In this document: piece after piece, positions 15,493 through 23,829 of the stretch
Numbering within the stretch: the first letter of the stretch is position 1
Layout: the number at the start of each line of letters is the position of its first letter
From: Jatrophihabitans sp.
Lineage (GTDB): Bacteria > Actinomycetota > Actinomycetes > Mycobacteriales > Jatrophihabitantaceae
Assembly: GCA_025963285.1 (NCBI GenBank)
Contig: JAOPUX010000127.1
Location: 1 to 39,033 of the forward strand
DNA: 39,033 nucleotides
Reading direction: 5' to 3'
Translations under genes and position numbers: made by a program
Notes under the pieces: model-generated
The model's input: only the letters and a program-made list of their open reading frames with translations
What the model was told of the DNA's origin: nothing
Databases searched by the model: none

Positions 15493-15524
15493 CCAGCGCT
15501 GATGTGGCGACACATCAACGCTGG
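15493..15524 (-). terminator. Strong hairpin after the DUF1059-like gene
   Basis: CCAGCGCTGATGTG (15493-15506) and CACATCAACGCTGG (15511-15524) form a 14-base stem with one mismatch and a GCGA loop. It starts eight bases after the stop of the minus-strand gene at 15532. No T-run follows, as is usual for GC-rich actinobacterial terminators. Confidence 0.65.
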
Positions 15525-15531
15525 GTGGTGG

Positions 15532-15687
15532 TCAGACCTCCTGGGCTCGGGAGAGGATCTGCTCAGGCGTGTATTTGCCGGCCATCTCGGGGTGCGCGGT
15601 GTCCATGTGCTGGTTGACTGCGGCCACGAATTCCTCGTCGGTGCTGCCGTTGAGCGCCTCGCCGCACGGGCAGGTCATCGTCTTCAT
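15532..15687 (-). CDS. Small DUF1059-like protein with CxC motif
   Basis: A 51-residue protein, MKTMTCPCGEALNG at the start, then a helical STDEEFVAAVNQHMDTAHPEM and TPEQILSRAQEV. The Cys-Pro-Cys-Gly start followed by a helix with a late His resembles the small DUF1059 family of actinobacteria, whose function is unknown; the Cys and His residues could bind a metal. ATG 15687 is chosen over an upstream extension because GAGGAG stands six bases before it. The gene is isolated, with a hairpin right after its stop, so it is probably transcribed alone. Confidence 0.72.
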   Translation of the reverse strand: MKTMTCPCGEALNGSTDEEFVAAVNQHMDTAHPEMAGKYTPEQILSRAQEV

Positions 15688-16046
15688 GTCGTTCTCCTCA
15701 GCTCGGGGGGCGACCCCGTGCACGGCGTCGCCGGACAGTCCCAGCGTAGGTCAGGCCGCGAGGCAGAACGTGAGGTCAGGACGGTTGCGACTTGGCGACG
15801 CCCTCGCGTCGCCGCGCGAGCGGTTGCCAGTCGTGCCGACGCTGTCCGGGTACGTCTTGGCATGTGGCTGCGAGTTTGTCTGCGGCTGGGTAGCCGGATC
15901 CTGCTGCTGGTGCATGATGAGCTCGTGCTAGTTGCGTCGGGCGAGTGCGCGACGGTCGTCTGCGACCACATGCCGAGGGCCATCGTGTTTGATGTGGCCC
16001 TCGATTTCTGTGTCCGCATCGTCGCGAGACGCACGGTGGCTCCCTG
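15688..16046. other. Intergenic stretch before the bPH2 operon
   Basis: No plausible protein. It must hold the divergent promoters of the DUF1059-like gene (minus) and the bPH2 pair (plus). The only clear structure is the hairpin at 15974-16003. Confidence 0.4.
15974..16003 (+). promoter_or_regulatory. Leader hairpin upstream of the bPH2 operon
   Basis: CGAGGGCCA (15974-15982) pairs perfectly with TGGCCCTCG (15995-16003) around a 12-base loop. The plus-strand bases after it are ATTTCTGTG, mildly T-rich. It lies 43 bases before ATG 16047 and could be a leader attenuator or a terminator of transcription entering from the left. Confidence 0.4.
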
Positions 16047-16526
16047 ATGAGCGACATTTTCAGCCCGGTCGGCGTGGAGTGGACGCGGGTGTCGCCGAGG
16101 TTGGCGGCCGCTCGGCGGCTCGGTCGCTTCACCCTTCTTGTGGTCATCACTGGGCTCTTTGCGAGTGGAATGAGCGCGAGCGTTTGGTGGATCGTCCCTG
16201 CGGCGCTGTCTTTGTTCGTCTCGGTCTGGACCTGGGTCTGGGCGCGGCGCAATCAGCGTTCCTGGGGCTATTTCGCAGGGCCGGAGGAGCTACTGGTGAC
16301 CTCCGGGGTCATGTTCCGTCGTCTGGTAGCAGTGCCCTACGGCCGCATGCAGTTCGTGGATGTGAAGGCCGGCCCGATTCAGCGGACGCTCGGGATCGCC
16401 ACCGTCCATCTGCACACCGCCTCCCAGCTCACCGCTGCCGTGATCCGCGGCGTACCGGATGAGCAGGCCGCACAGCTCCGCAACCAGCTCACCGAGTTGG
16501 GGGAGAGCCGCGGTGCAGGGGTGTGA
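16047..16526 (+). CDS. bPH2 (YdbS-like) membrane protein
   Basis: A 159-residue membrane protein. Two hydrophobic helices span residues about 27-67 (FTLLVVITGLFASGM; WIVPAALSLFVSVWTWVW). They are followed by a bacterial pleckstrin-homology-like bPH2 domain: an EELLVTSGVMFRRLVAVPYGRM opening and a GPIQRTLGIATVHLHTAS core, matching the YdbS/DUF304 family. The usual partner, a larger YdbT-like protein, starts inside its stop codon. In Bacillus the homologous pair has been linked to protection against some antimicrobial peptides, but that role cannot be assumed here. Confidence 0.85.
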   Translation: MSDIFSPVGVEWTRVSPRLAAARRLGRFTLLVVITGLFASGMSASVWWIVPAALSLFVSVWTWVWARRNQRSWGYFAGPEELLVTSGVMFRRLVAVPYGRMQFVDVKAGPIQRTLGIATVHLHTASQLTAAVIRGVPDEQAAQLRNQLTELGESRGAGV

Positions 16527-17887
16527 GCAGCCCTAACTCGCAGGGGTCGATGCCGCAGGCGCTGGACGTGCAGGCAGCCCGACGGACAAGCCCACTCACC
16601 CCGATCATCAGACTGACTGCGATCTTTCCCATCATCGCGGTCAGCGCCGTGGAGCAGCTCTCCGGCCCTGGCCACGATGACAGCGTCGAGTTCGTGTGGT
16701 TGGGAATTGGCGTCCTGCTTGCGCTCATCAGCGCTCTGACCTGGTGCTTCACGACCTACGTCATCGACGCCACCGAGATCCGAGTGGAGACAGGGATCTT
16801 CACTAAGCGGGTGCGACGGATTCCCTTCGAGCGCCTGCAGGCAGTCGACGTTCTAGAACCCTTGAGAGCGCGGCTGTTCGGCATGGCCGCCCTGCGGATC
16901 GATATGGCCGGTGGGGGAAAGTCGGCGACCCGAGTGGAGTATCTGCCCCGTGCCGAGGTTGAGCGGCTTCGTGCGCTGCTGCTCGCTCGGGCGCATGGAC
17001 GGCAGGCGAACGCGGTCGCCGCATCCAATGGTCACGATCAGCAACCGTCATCTGGGACCTTGCTGGATTCGGTGAACCTCACCGTCATCGCGAGGGTGCC
17101 GAACGGCCTGATGGTGAGGAGTCGCCTGCTCTCGACGGCGTATCTCAGTATCGGGCTGTACCTGATATTCATTGTCGTGACCGCCGTCGCGGCCGGCAGT
17201 CCTAAGCCGGTGTTCACGCTTGCAGTGGTGGCTGTAGGCGCCGTCAGCCCGCTGCTGGCGCAGTGGGACTTCACCCTCTATCGGACCGAACACGGCCTAC
17301 GGGTCGAGCGGGGCCTGTTCAGCAAGCGATCTGAGTCGATCCCATACGATCGAATCCAAGGCCTTGAAGTAGTGGAGCCGATTCTGTGGAGGCCCCTCCA
17401 CTGGCAGCATCTGAAGGTGGACGTCGCAGGCAACCCCAAAGAATCGGGTAGCAGGCAAGGACGGGGCGACCGGTCCACCATGCTTCCGGTCTCGAACCCG
17501 GCGCTGACGCAGTGGCTAGTCGCGGAGCTGATTCCGGGCTCTCACGAGCCGCCGCAGTCCGTGGTGCGGCCTCCATTGCGGTCGTGGATCTTCGCACCGA
17601 TCGGTTGGCGCTACCGATGGCTGGGGACCAATCCCTGGACGGTGTGTAGCCAGAGCGGCTGGGTGACCCGCAGAACAAGCGTGATCCCGCACTACAAGGT
17701 TCAGTCAGTGAGCTACCGACAAGGTCCGATTCAGCGAATCCTGGGGCTAACCACTCTCGCCATCCATACGCCCAAGGGCCCGGTCAAGGTGCGCGGCCGC
17801 CATCTTCCGGACGCGATGGTCGCAGCCGAGGCCTTCGCTGAAGTCGGCCGGGTCAGACGCGCCCGGTCACCGTTTACGAACCGTTAG
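16523..17887 (+). CDS. YdbT-like membrane protein with three bPH2 domains
   Basis: A 454-residue protein from GTG 16523, overlapping the upstream stop by four bases (GTGA); ATG 16550 is an alternative. Four hydrophobic segments occur in two pairs (about residues 28-80 and 205-250). Three bPH2 repeats are seen: TEIRVETGIFTKRVRRIPFE with LRARLFGMAALRIDMAG; HGLRVERGLFSKRSESIPYD with VVEPILWRPLHWQHLKVDVAG; and a C-terminal SGWVTRRTSVIPHYKV with GPIQRILGLTTLAIHTP. This is the standard architecture of the YdbT partner of YdbS. The two proteins probably form a membrane complex with cytoplasmic PH-like domains. The substrate or binding partner is unknown. Confidence 0.87.
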   Translation: MSSPNSQGSMPQALDVQAARRTSPLTPIIRLTAIFPIIAVSAVEQLSGPGHDDSVEFVWLGIGVLLALISALTWCFTTYVIDATEIRVETGIFTKRVRRIPFERLQAVDVLEPLRARLFGMAALRIDMAGGGKSATRVEYLPRAEVERLRALLLARAHGRQANAVAASNGHDQQPSSGTLLDSVNLTVIARVPNGLMVRSRLLSTAYLSIGLYLIFIVVTAVAAGSPKPVFTLAVVAVGAVSPLLAQWDFTLYRTEHGLRVERGLFSKRSESIPYDRIQGLEVVEPILWRPLHWQHLKVDVAGNPKESGSRQGRGDRSTMLPVSNPALTQWLVAELIPGSHEPPQSVVRPPLRSWIFAPIGWRYRWLGTNPWTVCSQSGWVTRRTSVIPHYKVQSVSYRQGPIQRILGLTTLAIHTPKGPVKVRGRHLPDAMVAAEAFAEVGRVRRARSPFTNR

Positions 17888-18037
17888 GCTTAGGCGGGCG
17901 GGATCTTGACGATTTGGGTCCGAGAGTCGGCGAGTACGGCACCCCTGAGGTCGTGGCTGGGGGCCGATCCGCCGATTCTCGATCTTGCGGCCTCGCCGGG
18001 GCGCCACGGCCACTTCATCTCGTTCGATGCGGACGTG

Positions 18038-18445
18038 TCATTTGATGCAGGTCACGGTGATCATGAACGGATCGTTGATCGTGTTGCCGTCGGGGTCGGT
18101 GAACCGGGTGACGAATGCTCCTGTGCCGGACTGGGCCACGACCGAGCTCGCGGCAAGGACCGGGTCGCTGCCACCGGCGCGCCCTGCTTGGACGGTCGCG
18201 GCGCAGTGACTGATCGTGTGGGCGAACTTGATGGTGTACACGTGATCGGCGGCGTCCAGGCTGACCTTGACCGCGTCGTGGTTGGAGCCGAGGTCACCTT
18301 CGGCGTCGACGTTTGCATACATTTGGTAAGTCTGATCCTGCTCTGGAGGTGTGGCTGCGCCATCGGCGGACTGGCTGAGCGCGCCGAGTCCCACTAGGCC
18401 GCAGGCGGCGGCGACAGAGGCGACCAAGATCGTCGGTATCTTCAC
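18038..18445 (-). CDS. Small secreted protein of unknown function
   Basis: A 135-residue protein. The GTG start at 18445 is chosen because AGGAG stands seven bases before it and a signal peptide follows at once: basic KIPT, a hydrophobic stretch to about residue 24, and SADGAA as a likely signal peptidase site. Cys15 lies inside the hydrophobic stretch without a good lipobox, so a lipoprotein is less likely. The mature part is about 105 residues with two Cys (81 and 133), suitable for one disulfide, and a beta-rich pattern ending DGNTINDPFMITVTCIK. I do not recognise a family. No neighbouring gene is close enough to form an operon. Confidence 0.65.
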   Translation of the reverse strand: MKIPTILVASVAAACGLVGLGALSQSADGAATPPEQDQTYQMYANVDAEGDLGSNHDAVKVSLDAADHVYTIKFAHTISHCAATVQAGRAGGSDPVLAASSVVAQSGTGAFVTRFTDPDGNTINDPFMITVTCIK

Positions 18446-18991
18446 GATGTGTCTCCTGTTTTTGATCCGAGGTACGTCTCGAGCGGCATCGCGAGGCGGG
18501 CCGGCGACGTGTCCGACGCTAATCGGACTGCACCCGCGGTAAATCAGGAGAAACCCTATTCTTGACAGCGTGAGCCTGCCCGAGGCCAACTGGACATACC
18601 CGAGGACTACAGCCGCATAGGGGAGGTTCTCCTCCGGCGACGTGGGGGGCAGTGACAGGTTCGTCGACTCCCCATCGACCTGCGGGGGGCGCGTAGCCGT
18701 CGACAGGCACCCCTTGCTTCGAGGACCCCCGTCTCGCTATAGCCCGCGACGTAGACCGCGGCCAAGACCGAGACACTCCGATGAGCCGTGACAGCCACAG
18801 CAGGTCGTGGCCGTACGCCTCAACGAGGCAAGACGAACGGACGTGATGTCACGACCGGAACCAATCTGGGCGAAGCACGTCCGGGCGACTGCCGGATCGG
18901 TCCAATATCCGGAGCTCGGAGGAGTCACGCGCTACTGGCGCCAGGCATCCGGTCGCGGCCAAGTTTGGCCGAGGACGGGCTCCCTGGAGGG
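18446..18991. other. Intergenic stretch without a recognisable gene
   Basis: Open frames here are short and show no family pattern. The left end holds the promoter of the secreted protein; the remainder is the downstream region of the ATPase gene. No transposase fragment, RNA gene or clear repeat was found. Confidence 0.4.
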
Positions 18992-19711
18992 TCAGTTGAT
19001 GATGTGCCGGAGGTAGAGGTCCGGGTTGCCAAGAAATCCTCGCCAGTGCTGTACGAGTTCGAGTTCTTCCCACGCCTGCTCGCGCAGGCCCCATTCTCCG
19101 ACTTCGAGGATGCGTGCTCCGGGGGTAGCGGCGATCAGGGGTGAGTGAGTGGCGACGATGGCCTGCATCGTGCCGCTGTGGGCGATGTTGTGAAGCAACT
19201 CGACAAGGGAGAGACAGCCGGTGAACGAAAGGGCCGACTCAGGCTCGTCGAGCACGTACAAACCGGGGCTGGTGAAGCGGTCGGCGAGGATCTCCAAGAA
19301 TGACTCTCCGTGGGACATCTCGTGGAACACCGGCTCGCTTCGCGTTGTGGGGTTGGCCTCAAGGTAGCTGTAGAAACCGTGCATGGTTTCAGCGCGGAGG
19401 AAGAAGCCCCAGCGTGATGCCCCGATACCTCGTGACAGGCCGAGCGACTGCCACAGTGCGGACTCGGTCGCCCTGGTGCTGTTGCGTGCTCCGGTGGAGC
19501 CACCTTCCGCCGATAGCCCGTAGGCCTGGGCGATGCCCTCCACCAGCGTCGACTTGCCCGAGCCGTTCTCGCCGACCAAGACAGTGAGCGGTCCCACGTC
19601 TAGGCCGGCATCGAGCACCTGCCGCACACAGGCCAGCGAACCCGGCCAGGTCCGAGTCGACAACGTGACCTCCGGCTCGCGAAAGACCCGCTCGATTGGC
19701 AAGGACTGCAT
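18992..19711 (-). CDS. AAA/ABC-type ATPase (predicted ATPase, COG3910-like)
   Basis: A 239-residue single-domain ATPase of the ABC/SMC-like class: Walker A GENGSGKS at 47-54, ABC-type signature SHGES at 133-137, Walker B LYVLDEPES at 151-159 and the switch His in VATHSP at 187-191. There is no transmembrane partner. Short stand-alone members of this group are widespread and poorly characterised; some belong to overcoming-lysogenisation or defence modules, but no nuclease gene is adjacent. ATG 19711 is chosen because the conserved N-terminal strand begins soon after; the frame continues upstream another 32 codons into the divergent neighbour's promoter. Confidence 0.85.
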   Translation of the reverse strand: MQSLPIERVFREPEVTLSTRTWPGSLACVRQVLDAGLDVGPLTVLVGENGSGKSTLVEGIAQAYGLSAEGGSTGARNSTRATESALWQSLGLSRGIGASRWGFFLRAETMHGFYSYLEANPTTRSEPVFHEMSHGESFLEILADRFTSPGLYVLDEPESALSFTGCLSLVELLHNIAHSGTMQAIVATHSPLIAATPGARILEVGEWGLREQAWEELELVQHWRGFLGNPDLYLRHIIN

Positions 19712-19995
19712 GGAGTCAGTCTGCCGGTTAGGCGAACCCAGTTGAACGACTCGGTCGCGGCGCTTCTCCACGCCATGGGTGAGCAGAACGACGCGTGGTT
19801 CCCCCATTCACGCCCCAAGCGAGCGAGAAGCCACCAAGTTCATTCATCGTCAATCACGCAGCCGAGGAGCCTCAGGACCGGATGCGCGCTCTTCGACAGA
19901 GTCGCGCGCACCACGCAGAATTGCGGGCGGATACGCTCGCCGGGCCAGCGGCATATCCGGTCGTGTTCCTCGGAGTTCTCGACGACACTGATCGT

Positions 19996-20343
19996 GTGAA
20001 TGAGGAGACAGTGACACTCTGGCGTCCGACCGGGCCGCAGGAACTGGCCCTGGTCGAGGCGTCGGGCTGGCGTGCCTGGCCGCCTCGTCTTCCGGATCAG
20101 CCGATCTTCTATCCGGTGCTGAACGAGGACTACGCGACCAAGATCGCAAGCGACTGGAACGTCAAGGCGAGTGGCGTCGGGTACGTGACGAAGTTCGAGG
20201 TCCGGAAGTCGTACTTGGACAACCACGAAGTCCACCAGGCCGGTGGACGCACGATCTTGGAGTATTGGATTCCTGCCGACGAACTCGGGGACTTCAACGC
20301 CAACATTGTCGGCCTGATCGAGGTCGTGGCCGAGTACCGCTAG
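19996..20343 (+). CDS. Conserved actinobacterial protein of the group named ADP-ribosylation/crystallin J1
   Basis: About 115 residues. The text TLWRPTGPQELALVEASGWRAWPPRLPDQPIFYPVLNEDYA and the end EYWIPADELGDFNANIVG match a family of roughly 110-120 residues that databases often name ADP-ribosylation/crystallin J1, although that name has weak support and no reaction is established. GTG 19996 is taken as start; GTG 20011 is also possible, with GAGGAG only three bases ahead. The open frame reaches upstream to 19795, but that part overlaps the divergent promoter and has no similarity. Confidence 0.7.
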   Translation: MNEETVTLWRPTGPQELALVEASGWRAWPPRLPDQPIFYPVLNEDYATKIASDWNVKASGVGYVTKFEVRKSYLDNHEVHQAGGRTILEYWIPADELGDFNANIVGLIEVVAEYR

Positions 20344-20382
20344 CCCGCACCTAGCGCGGCAGATCCGAGCGATGGGCGCAGA

Positions 20383-20537
20383 TCAGACCGCGAGACCGAG
20401 CACGAGGAGTAGGAGTCCGACGACGCCGGCACCGATGACGAGCGGGGTGTGCGCAGGCCCCACTCCGTGATCAGCGCCATGAAGGCGCATGACAGGACGA
20501 CCGCGCCAGCAAATGCCAGGGGAAGGATCTGGTGCAT
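20383..20537 (-). pseudogene. Two-helix small membrane protein, frame broken by an AC duplication
   Basis: From ATG 20537 the frame encodes a first membrane helix (MHQILPLAFAGAVVLSCAFM, then ALITEWGLR). It then turns into Ser/Arg-rich sequence. Removing two bases at the GTGTG run (plus strand 20447-20451) restores TPLVIGAGVVGLLLL, a second membrane helix ending in a stop at 20383, for a 50-residue protein. The sequence CGCACACCCCG would read CGCACCCCG without the extra AC. This is either a genuine slippage mutation, phase variation, or a sequencing error. Confidence 0.6.
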
Positions 20538-20660
20538 GGTCCGATCGTCCCCGCTGTTGACCGACCCGAAACCCCGGGGCTCAAGCGCACACAGGTTCAG
20601 GTAGCCCCGACCCACCTGCGGCGAATCCGGTCGTTCGACGAAGCACTACGGGGTAGGCCG

Positions 20661-21317
20661 TTAGCCGTACCGGACCGCGACGCGGTCCGCGGGCCGCAAG
20701 GTGAACAGTTCGTCGGGTAGGTCTGGGTCGCTGTCGAGTCCGATCCATTCGTGGAAGGTGCCGAAGGCGGCGTTTGCCTGGCGGAGGATTAGACCGGTAC
20801 TGCGGTCAACGGTGATCTGCATCGGCTCGGGCTTGTGAGGTGGCGGTGCGAGTTCGATCTCCCACGCGGCGCGGCCAAGAAACGTTGTATCGCGTGCCGG
20901 GCCAGTCGGCGTCGTGAAGTCGTCGCCTTCCCACCGTTCGGCGTCGTCTCGGGTGACGCCGAACTCGTAGTCGTCGGGTGCATAGGCGCCTCGTGAACGT
21001 GGACGCTCAGCCATCCACTGGGTGCCATCCTCCCGGCGCCGCCACACCGTCTCCCGACCGGCGATGAAATGAACGCTGCCGTCGAGCGAGGTGCAGCGCG
21101 CGAGGTCCCCGCGCCGCTGCACCTTGTAGGTGAAGGTCGTGCCGCCGTCGTCTTCGACGTGCGCTCGAACGACCCCGGCGATGCGATCCTCCACGCCCGG
21201 ACCATCAACGATCAGTCGCGCGACCGCCTCGAACCAGTCCGGCTTCGACACCGTTGGTGTCGGCCTTCCGAAGGGGCTCAAGAACACCCGCCGATCTTCG
21301 AGGCCGTCGTCATCCAT
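20661..21317 (-). CDS. Hypothetical protein, possibly LolA/RseB-like fold
   Basis: A 218-residue protein from ATG 21317; the frame extends 24 codons further without support. No signal peptide or membrane segment is visible. The C-terminal third (EIELAPPPHKPEPMQITVDRSTG in part, then LILRQANAAFGTFHEWIGL and DLPDELFTL) has the strand pattern VDRSTGLILR found in LolA, RseB and related lipid-carrier or sensor domains, and the middle has paired strands (TTFTYKVQRRGD, SVHFIAGRETVWRRR) fitting the same half-barrel. The function is unknown, and without a signal sequence a periplasmic or surface role is doubtful. Downstream, 124 bases away on the same strand, is the broken membrane-protein gene. Confidence 0.6.
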   Translation of the reverse strand: MDDDGLEDRRVFLSPFGRPTPTVSKPDWFEAVARLIVDGPGVEDRIAGVVRAHVEDDGGTTFTYKVQRRGDLARCTSLDGSVHFIAGRETVWRRREDGTQWMAERPRSRGAYAPDDYEFGVTRDDAERWEGDDFTTPTGPARDTTFLGRAAWEIELAPPPHKPEPMQITVDRSTGLILRQANAAFGTFHEWIGLDSDPDLPDELFTLRPADRVAVRYG

Positions 21318-21424
21318 GCATCGGATTCTCCCACCGGCGACGAGCCTGGTCGGAGCCAGATGCGGGCATCGCACGGGCTGGCACACCAAGCGAGAATTCT
21401 CAGAAATGGTCAGAGGCTGCGCTC

Positions 21425-21655
21425 ATGCTCACCGACATGACTGACTTCGGGCCGCTCACGTGCCCTCCCTGCGGCAAGTACAGCTATGGCTCGCGCAAGG
21501 CGGCACGTGCTGCCGCGCGACGAAGTCACCATTCGAGAGTCCGGGTCTACGTCTGTCCACTGGGCAATGGCATGCACTGCGGGCACCTTGCGCCCGGCGT
21601 TATCCGTGGAAAGGCCACCCGCGATCAGCTCTACGGGTCACGAAAGGCTAATCCG
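21425..21655 (+). pseudogene. Zinc-ribbon-like small protein lacking its stop codon
   Basis: ATG 21425 has AGAGG eight bases upstream. The start reads MLTDMTDFGPLTCPPCGKYS, then a basic helix (KAARAAARRSHHSRV), VYVCPLGNGMHCGHLAPG and IRGKATR. The two Cys pairs with late His residues and the helix between them are typical of small phage- and plasmid-like zinc-finger proteins of about 60-80 residues. Here the frame does not stop; it runs to 22516, antisense through the CoA-transferase gene. The original 3' end seems to have been lost at the junction with the catabolic island. The end given is approximate. Confidence 0.5.
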
Positions 21656-21790
21656 ACAGGCACCCCGTCCGGAACCGACGTTGCTGACGAAGCGGCCCAG
21701 ATCGTGAGCACCGAAGACACCGCGCGCAGTCAACGACCGAGCCGAAGGGGCCTGCACCGACTCTCGGCACCTTGTAAGCGCGTTCGCCGA

Positions 21791-23269
21791 TCACGATATG
21801 AGGTCGACGGCGAAGCAGGGTTCGGTTCGTGCTCGGACATCGTCGACGCTGACGCCGGGCGCCAGCTCGCGCAGGACGAGGCCCTCGGTGGTCACGTCGA
21901 AGACGCAGAGGTTGGTGATGATGCGCTGAACTACGCCACGACCCGTGAGCGGCAGGCTGCATTCGTTGACCACCTTGAAGGCACCGTCCTTGGCGACGTG
22001 CTCCATCAGCACGATGACCCTCTTCGCCCCGGCGACGAGGTCCATTGCCCCACCCATGCCTTTGATCATCTTTCCGGGGATCATCCAGTTCGCGATGTCG
22101 CCGGCGGCCGAGACCTCCATCGCGCCCAGGATGGCGGCGTCGATCTTGCCTCCGCGGATCATCCCGAAGCTGGTGGCCGAGTCGAAGACGGAGGCACCGG
22201 GTCGAAACGTGACGGTGGCCTTACCGGCATCGACAAGGTCGGCGTCCTCCTCGCCCTCGTAGGGGTAAGGACCGGTACCGAGTACGCCGTTCTCCGACTG
22301 GAGCACCAACTCGACCCCGTCGGCGACAAAGCCGGGCACGAGCGTGGGGATGCCGATGCCGAGGTTGACGTAGTCACCGTCGGAGAGCTCTTTGGCCGCC
22401 CGCGCGGCCATCTGGTCGCGAGTCAGGCCGAGGTTGACGGAGGTCTCGGGCGGGACGTTACGGAGGTCCGTGCCGAAGTTCTCGTGAGCCATCGCGCCTG
22501 GGCGCGGCCGAGTTAGCCGGCGCTCGATGCGTTTGTCCACGGCCTGGGCCGGCGTCAGTTCCAGGATCCGGTGAACGTAGACCCCGGGCAGGTGAACCTC
22601 GGATGGGTCGATCTGACCCGGCTCGACTAGCTCCTCGACCTCGGCGATGGTGATCTGCGCGGCCATGGCCGCCAGCGGGTTGAAGTTGCGGGCCGAGTTG
22701 TGGAAGACGAGATTGCCGTGACGGTCGCCCTTCCAGGCCCGGACCAGGCCGAAGTCGGTAGTGATCGCCTGCTCTAGGACGAACTGGCGCACGCGGCCAC
22801 CGAAGTCGAAGTCGGCGACGGGCTTGGCCGCGCTCGCCGATACCGCTACACCACTGCTGTCGAAGCGCAGCGGCAACCCTCCTTCCGCTACTTGGCTTCC
22901 GCTGCCCGTACGGGTGTAGAAGGCCGGGATGCCCGAGCCTCCCGCCCGGAGCTTCTCCGCCAACGTGCCTTGGGGGACGAGTTCGACCTCGAGTTCGCCG
23001 GCCAGGTACTGGCGCTCGAACTCCTTGTTCTCGCCGACGTAGGAGGCTGTCATGCGTCGGATCCGCTTCTGGCGCAGGAGCAGGCCTAAGCCCCAGTCAT
23101 CGACTCCGCAGTTGTTGGAGACGACATCGAGGTCACGGATCCCGCTCGAGAGCAGGGCCGCGATGAGCACGCTCGGAATCCCGCAGAGACCGAATCCGCC
23201 GACCGAGAGCCGGGCTCCGTCAGCGATGCCGGCAATGGCGTGGTGGACGTCGGGTACGACCTTGTCCAT
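21791..23269 (-). CDS. Fused 3-oxoacid CoA-transferase (A and B subunits in one chain)
   Basis: A 492-residue protein combining the two subunits that are separate in many bacteria. The A half starts [32 protein letters not shown] and includes [14 protein letters not shown]. The B half, from about residue 281, has [13 protein letters not shown] (300-312) and the catalytic Glu326 in [10 protein letters not shown], where the CoA-thioester intermediate forms. It moves CoA from succinyl-CoA to a 3-oxoacid or similar acid, or the reverse. The order A-B in one chain matches the mitochondrial SCOT layout. It is the last gene of the minus-strand catabolic series, 104 bases beyond the DUF35 gene, and would recover or activate an oxoacid at the end of the pathway. 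Confidence 0.92.
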   Translation of the reverse strand: MDKVVPDVHHAIAGIADGARLSVGGFGLCGIPSVLIAALLSSGIRDLDVVSNNCGVDDWGLGLLLRQKRIRRMTASYVGENKEFERQYLAGELEVELVPQGTLAEKLRAGGSGIPAFYTRTGSGSQVAEGGLPLRFDSSGVAVSASAAKPVADFDFGGRVRQFVLEQAITTDFGLVRAWKGDRHGNLVFHNSARNFNPLAAMAAQITIAEVEELVEPGQIDPSEVHLPGVYVHRILELTPAQAVDKRIERRLTRPRPGAMAHENFGTDLRNVPPETSVNLGLTRDQMAARAAKELSDGDYVNLGIGIPTLVPGFVADGVELVLQSENGVLGTGPYPYEGEEDADLVDAGKATVTFRPGASVFDSATSFGMIRGGKIDAAILGAMEVSAAGDIANWMIPGKMIKGMGGAMDLVAGAKRVIVLMEHVAKDGAFKVVNECSLPLTGRGVVQRIITNLCVFDVTTEGLVLRELAPGVSVDDVRARTEPCFAVDLIS

Positions 23270-23373
23270 ACGACTGACTACCTCCGCTGTGGTGGTCCGC
23301 GACTATGCCGCTCGACGATCCCGTTGCCGATCCCGCGCGACCCCCTCTGGGCCGGCGGGTCGGTCCGACAGCG

Positions 23374-23805
23374 CTAGGCCGCCGGTCGGAACCGGGGGAT
23401 CACGACTTCGTCCGACATCTCGTCCCAGGCCACCTCGACCGACATCCCGATGGACACTGCGCCCGGCTCGACCTCGACCAGATTGCTTACGAGGCGGATC
23501 CCCGGAACATCGGGAAACTCGATGAGGGCGACCAGATAGGGGACGAAGTCGACTACGGCCGGGTGCACGGGATGCACCACGGTCGTGAACGTGAAGACGG
23601 TGCCTGCTCCCGGTGTCTCGGTCCAGGTCGTGGCTCGCGACCGGCAGTTAGGACACAGCGGCCCGGGGGGCTGCCGGAACGTCCCGCAGTCGCTGCACTG
23701 CTGGAAGCAGAGCCGCCGCTGGCGAGTCATCTCCCAGAACGGCGCCGCGTCGTCGTCGGTGAGCAAGACAGCCAGCTCGGCTGGCAGTGGTGAGGGAAAC
23801 GTCAT
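23374..23805 (-). CDS. Zn-ribbon OB-fold protein (DUF35), thiolase partner
   Basis: A 143-residue protein with an N-terminal helix (FWEMTRQRRLCFQQ), a rubredoxin-like zinc ribbon using Cys37, Cys40, Cys51 and Cys54 (CSDCG and CPNC), and a C-terminal OB fold (TVFTFTTVVHPVH, YLVALIEFPDVPGIRLVSNLV in two parts). DUF35 proteins form obligate complexes with thiolase-like proteins, for example ChsH2's DUF35 domain with the aldolase Ltp2 in steroid side-chain cleavage. Here the thiolase-like gene sits immediately upstream with a 24-base gap, so the two almost certainly form one enzyme. Confidence 0.92.
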   Translation of the reverse strand: MTFPSPLPAELAVLLTDDDAAPFWEMTRQRRLCFQQCSDCGTFRQPPGPLCPNCRSRATTWTETPGAGTVFTFTTVVHPVHPAVVDFVPYLVALIEFPDVPGIRLVSNLVEVEPGAVSIGMSVEVAWDEMSDEVVIPRFRPAA

Positions 23806-23829
23806 CTCAGTACTCCTTCGGAGGGGGGC

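Noticed and set aside
15502-16047. A 181-codon plus-strand frame ending at the bPH2 start
   Set aside because: It runs antisense to the DUF1059-like gene and through its promoter, has no ribosome site and no family pattern.
18807-19016. A 69-codon plus-strand ORF with a protein-like middle section
   Set aside because: No ribosome site, no family resemblance, and its end overlaps the 3' end of the ATPase gene in antisense.
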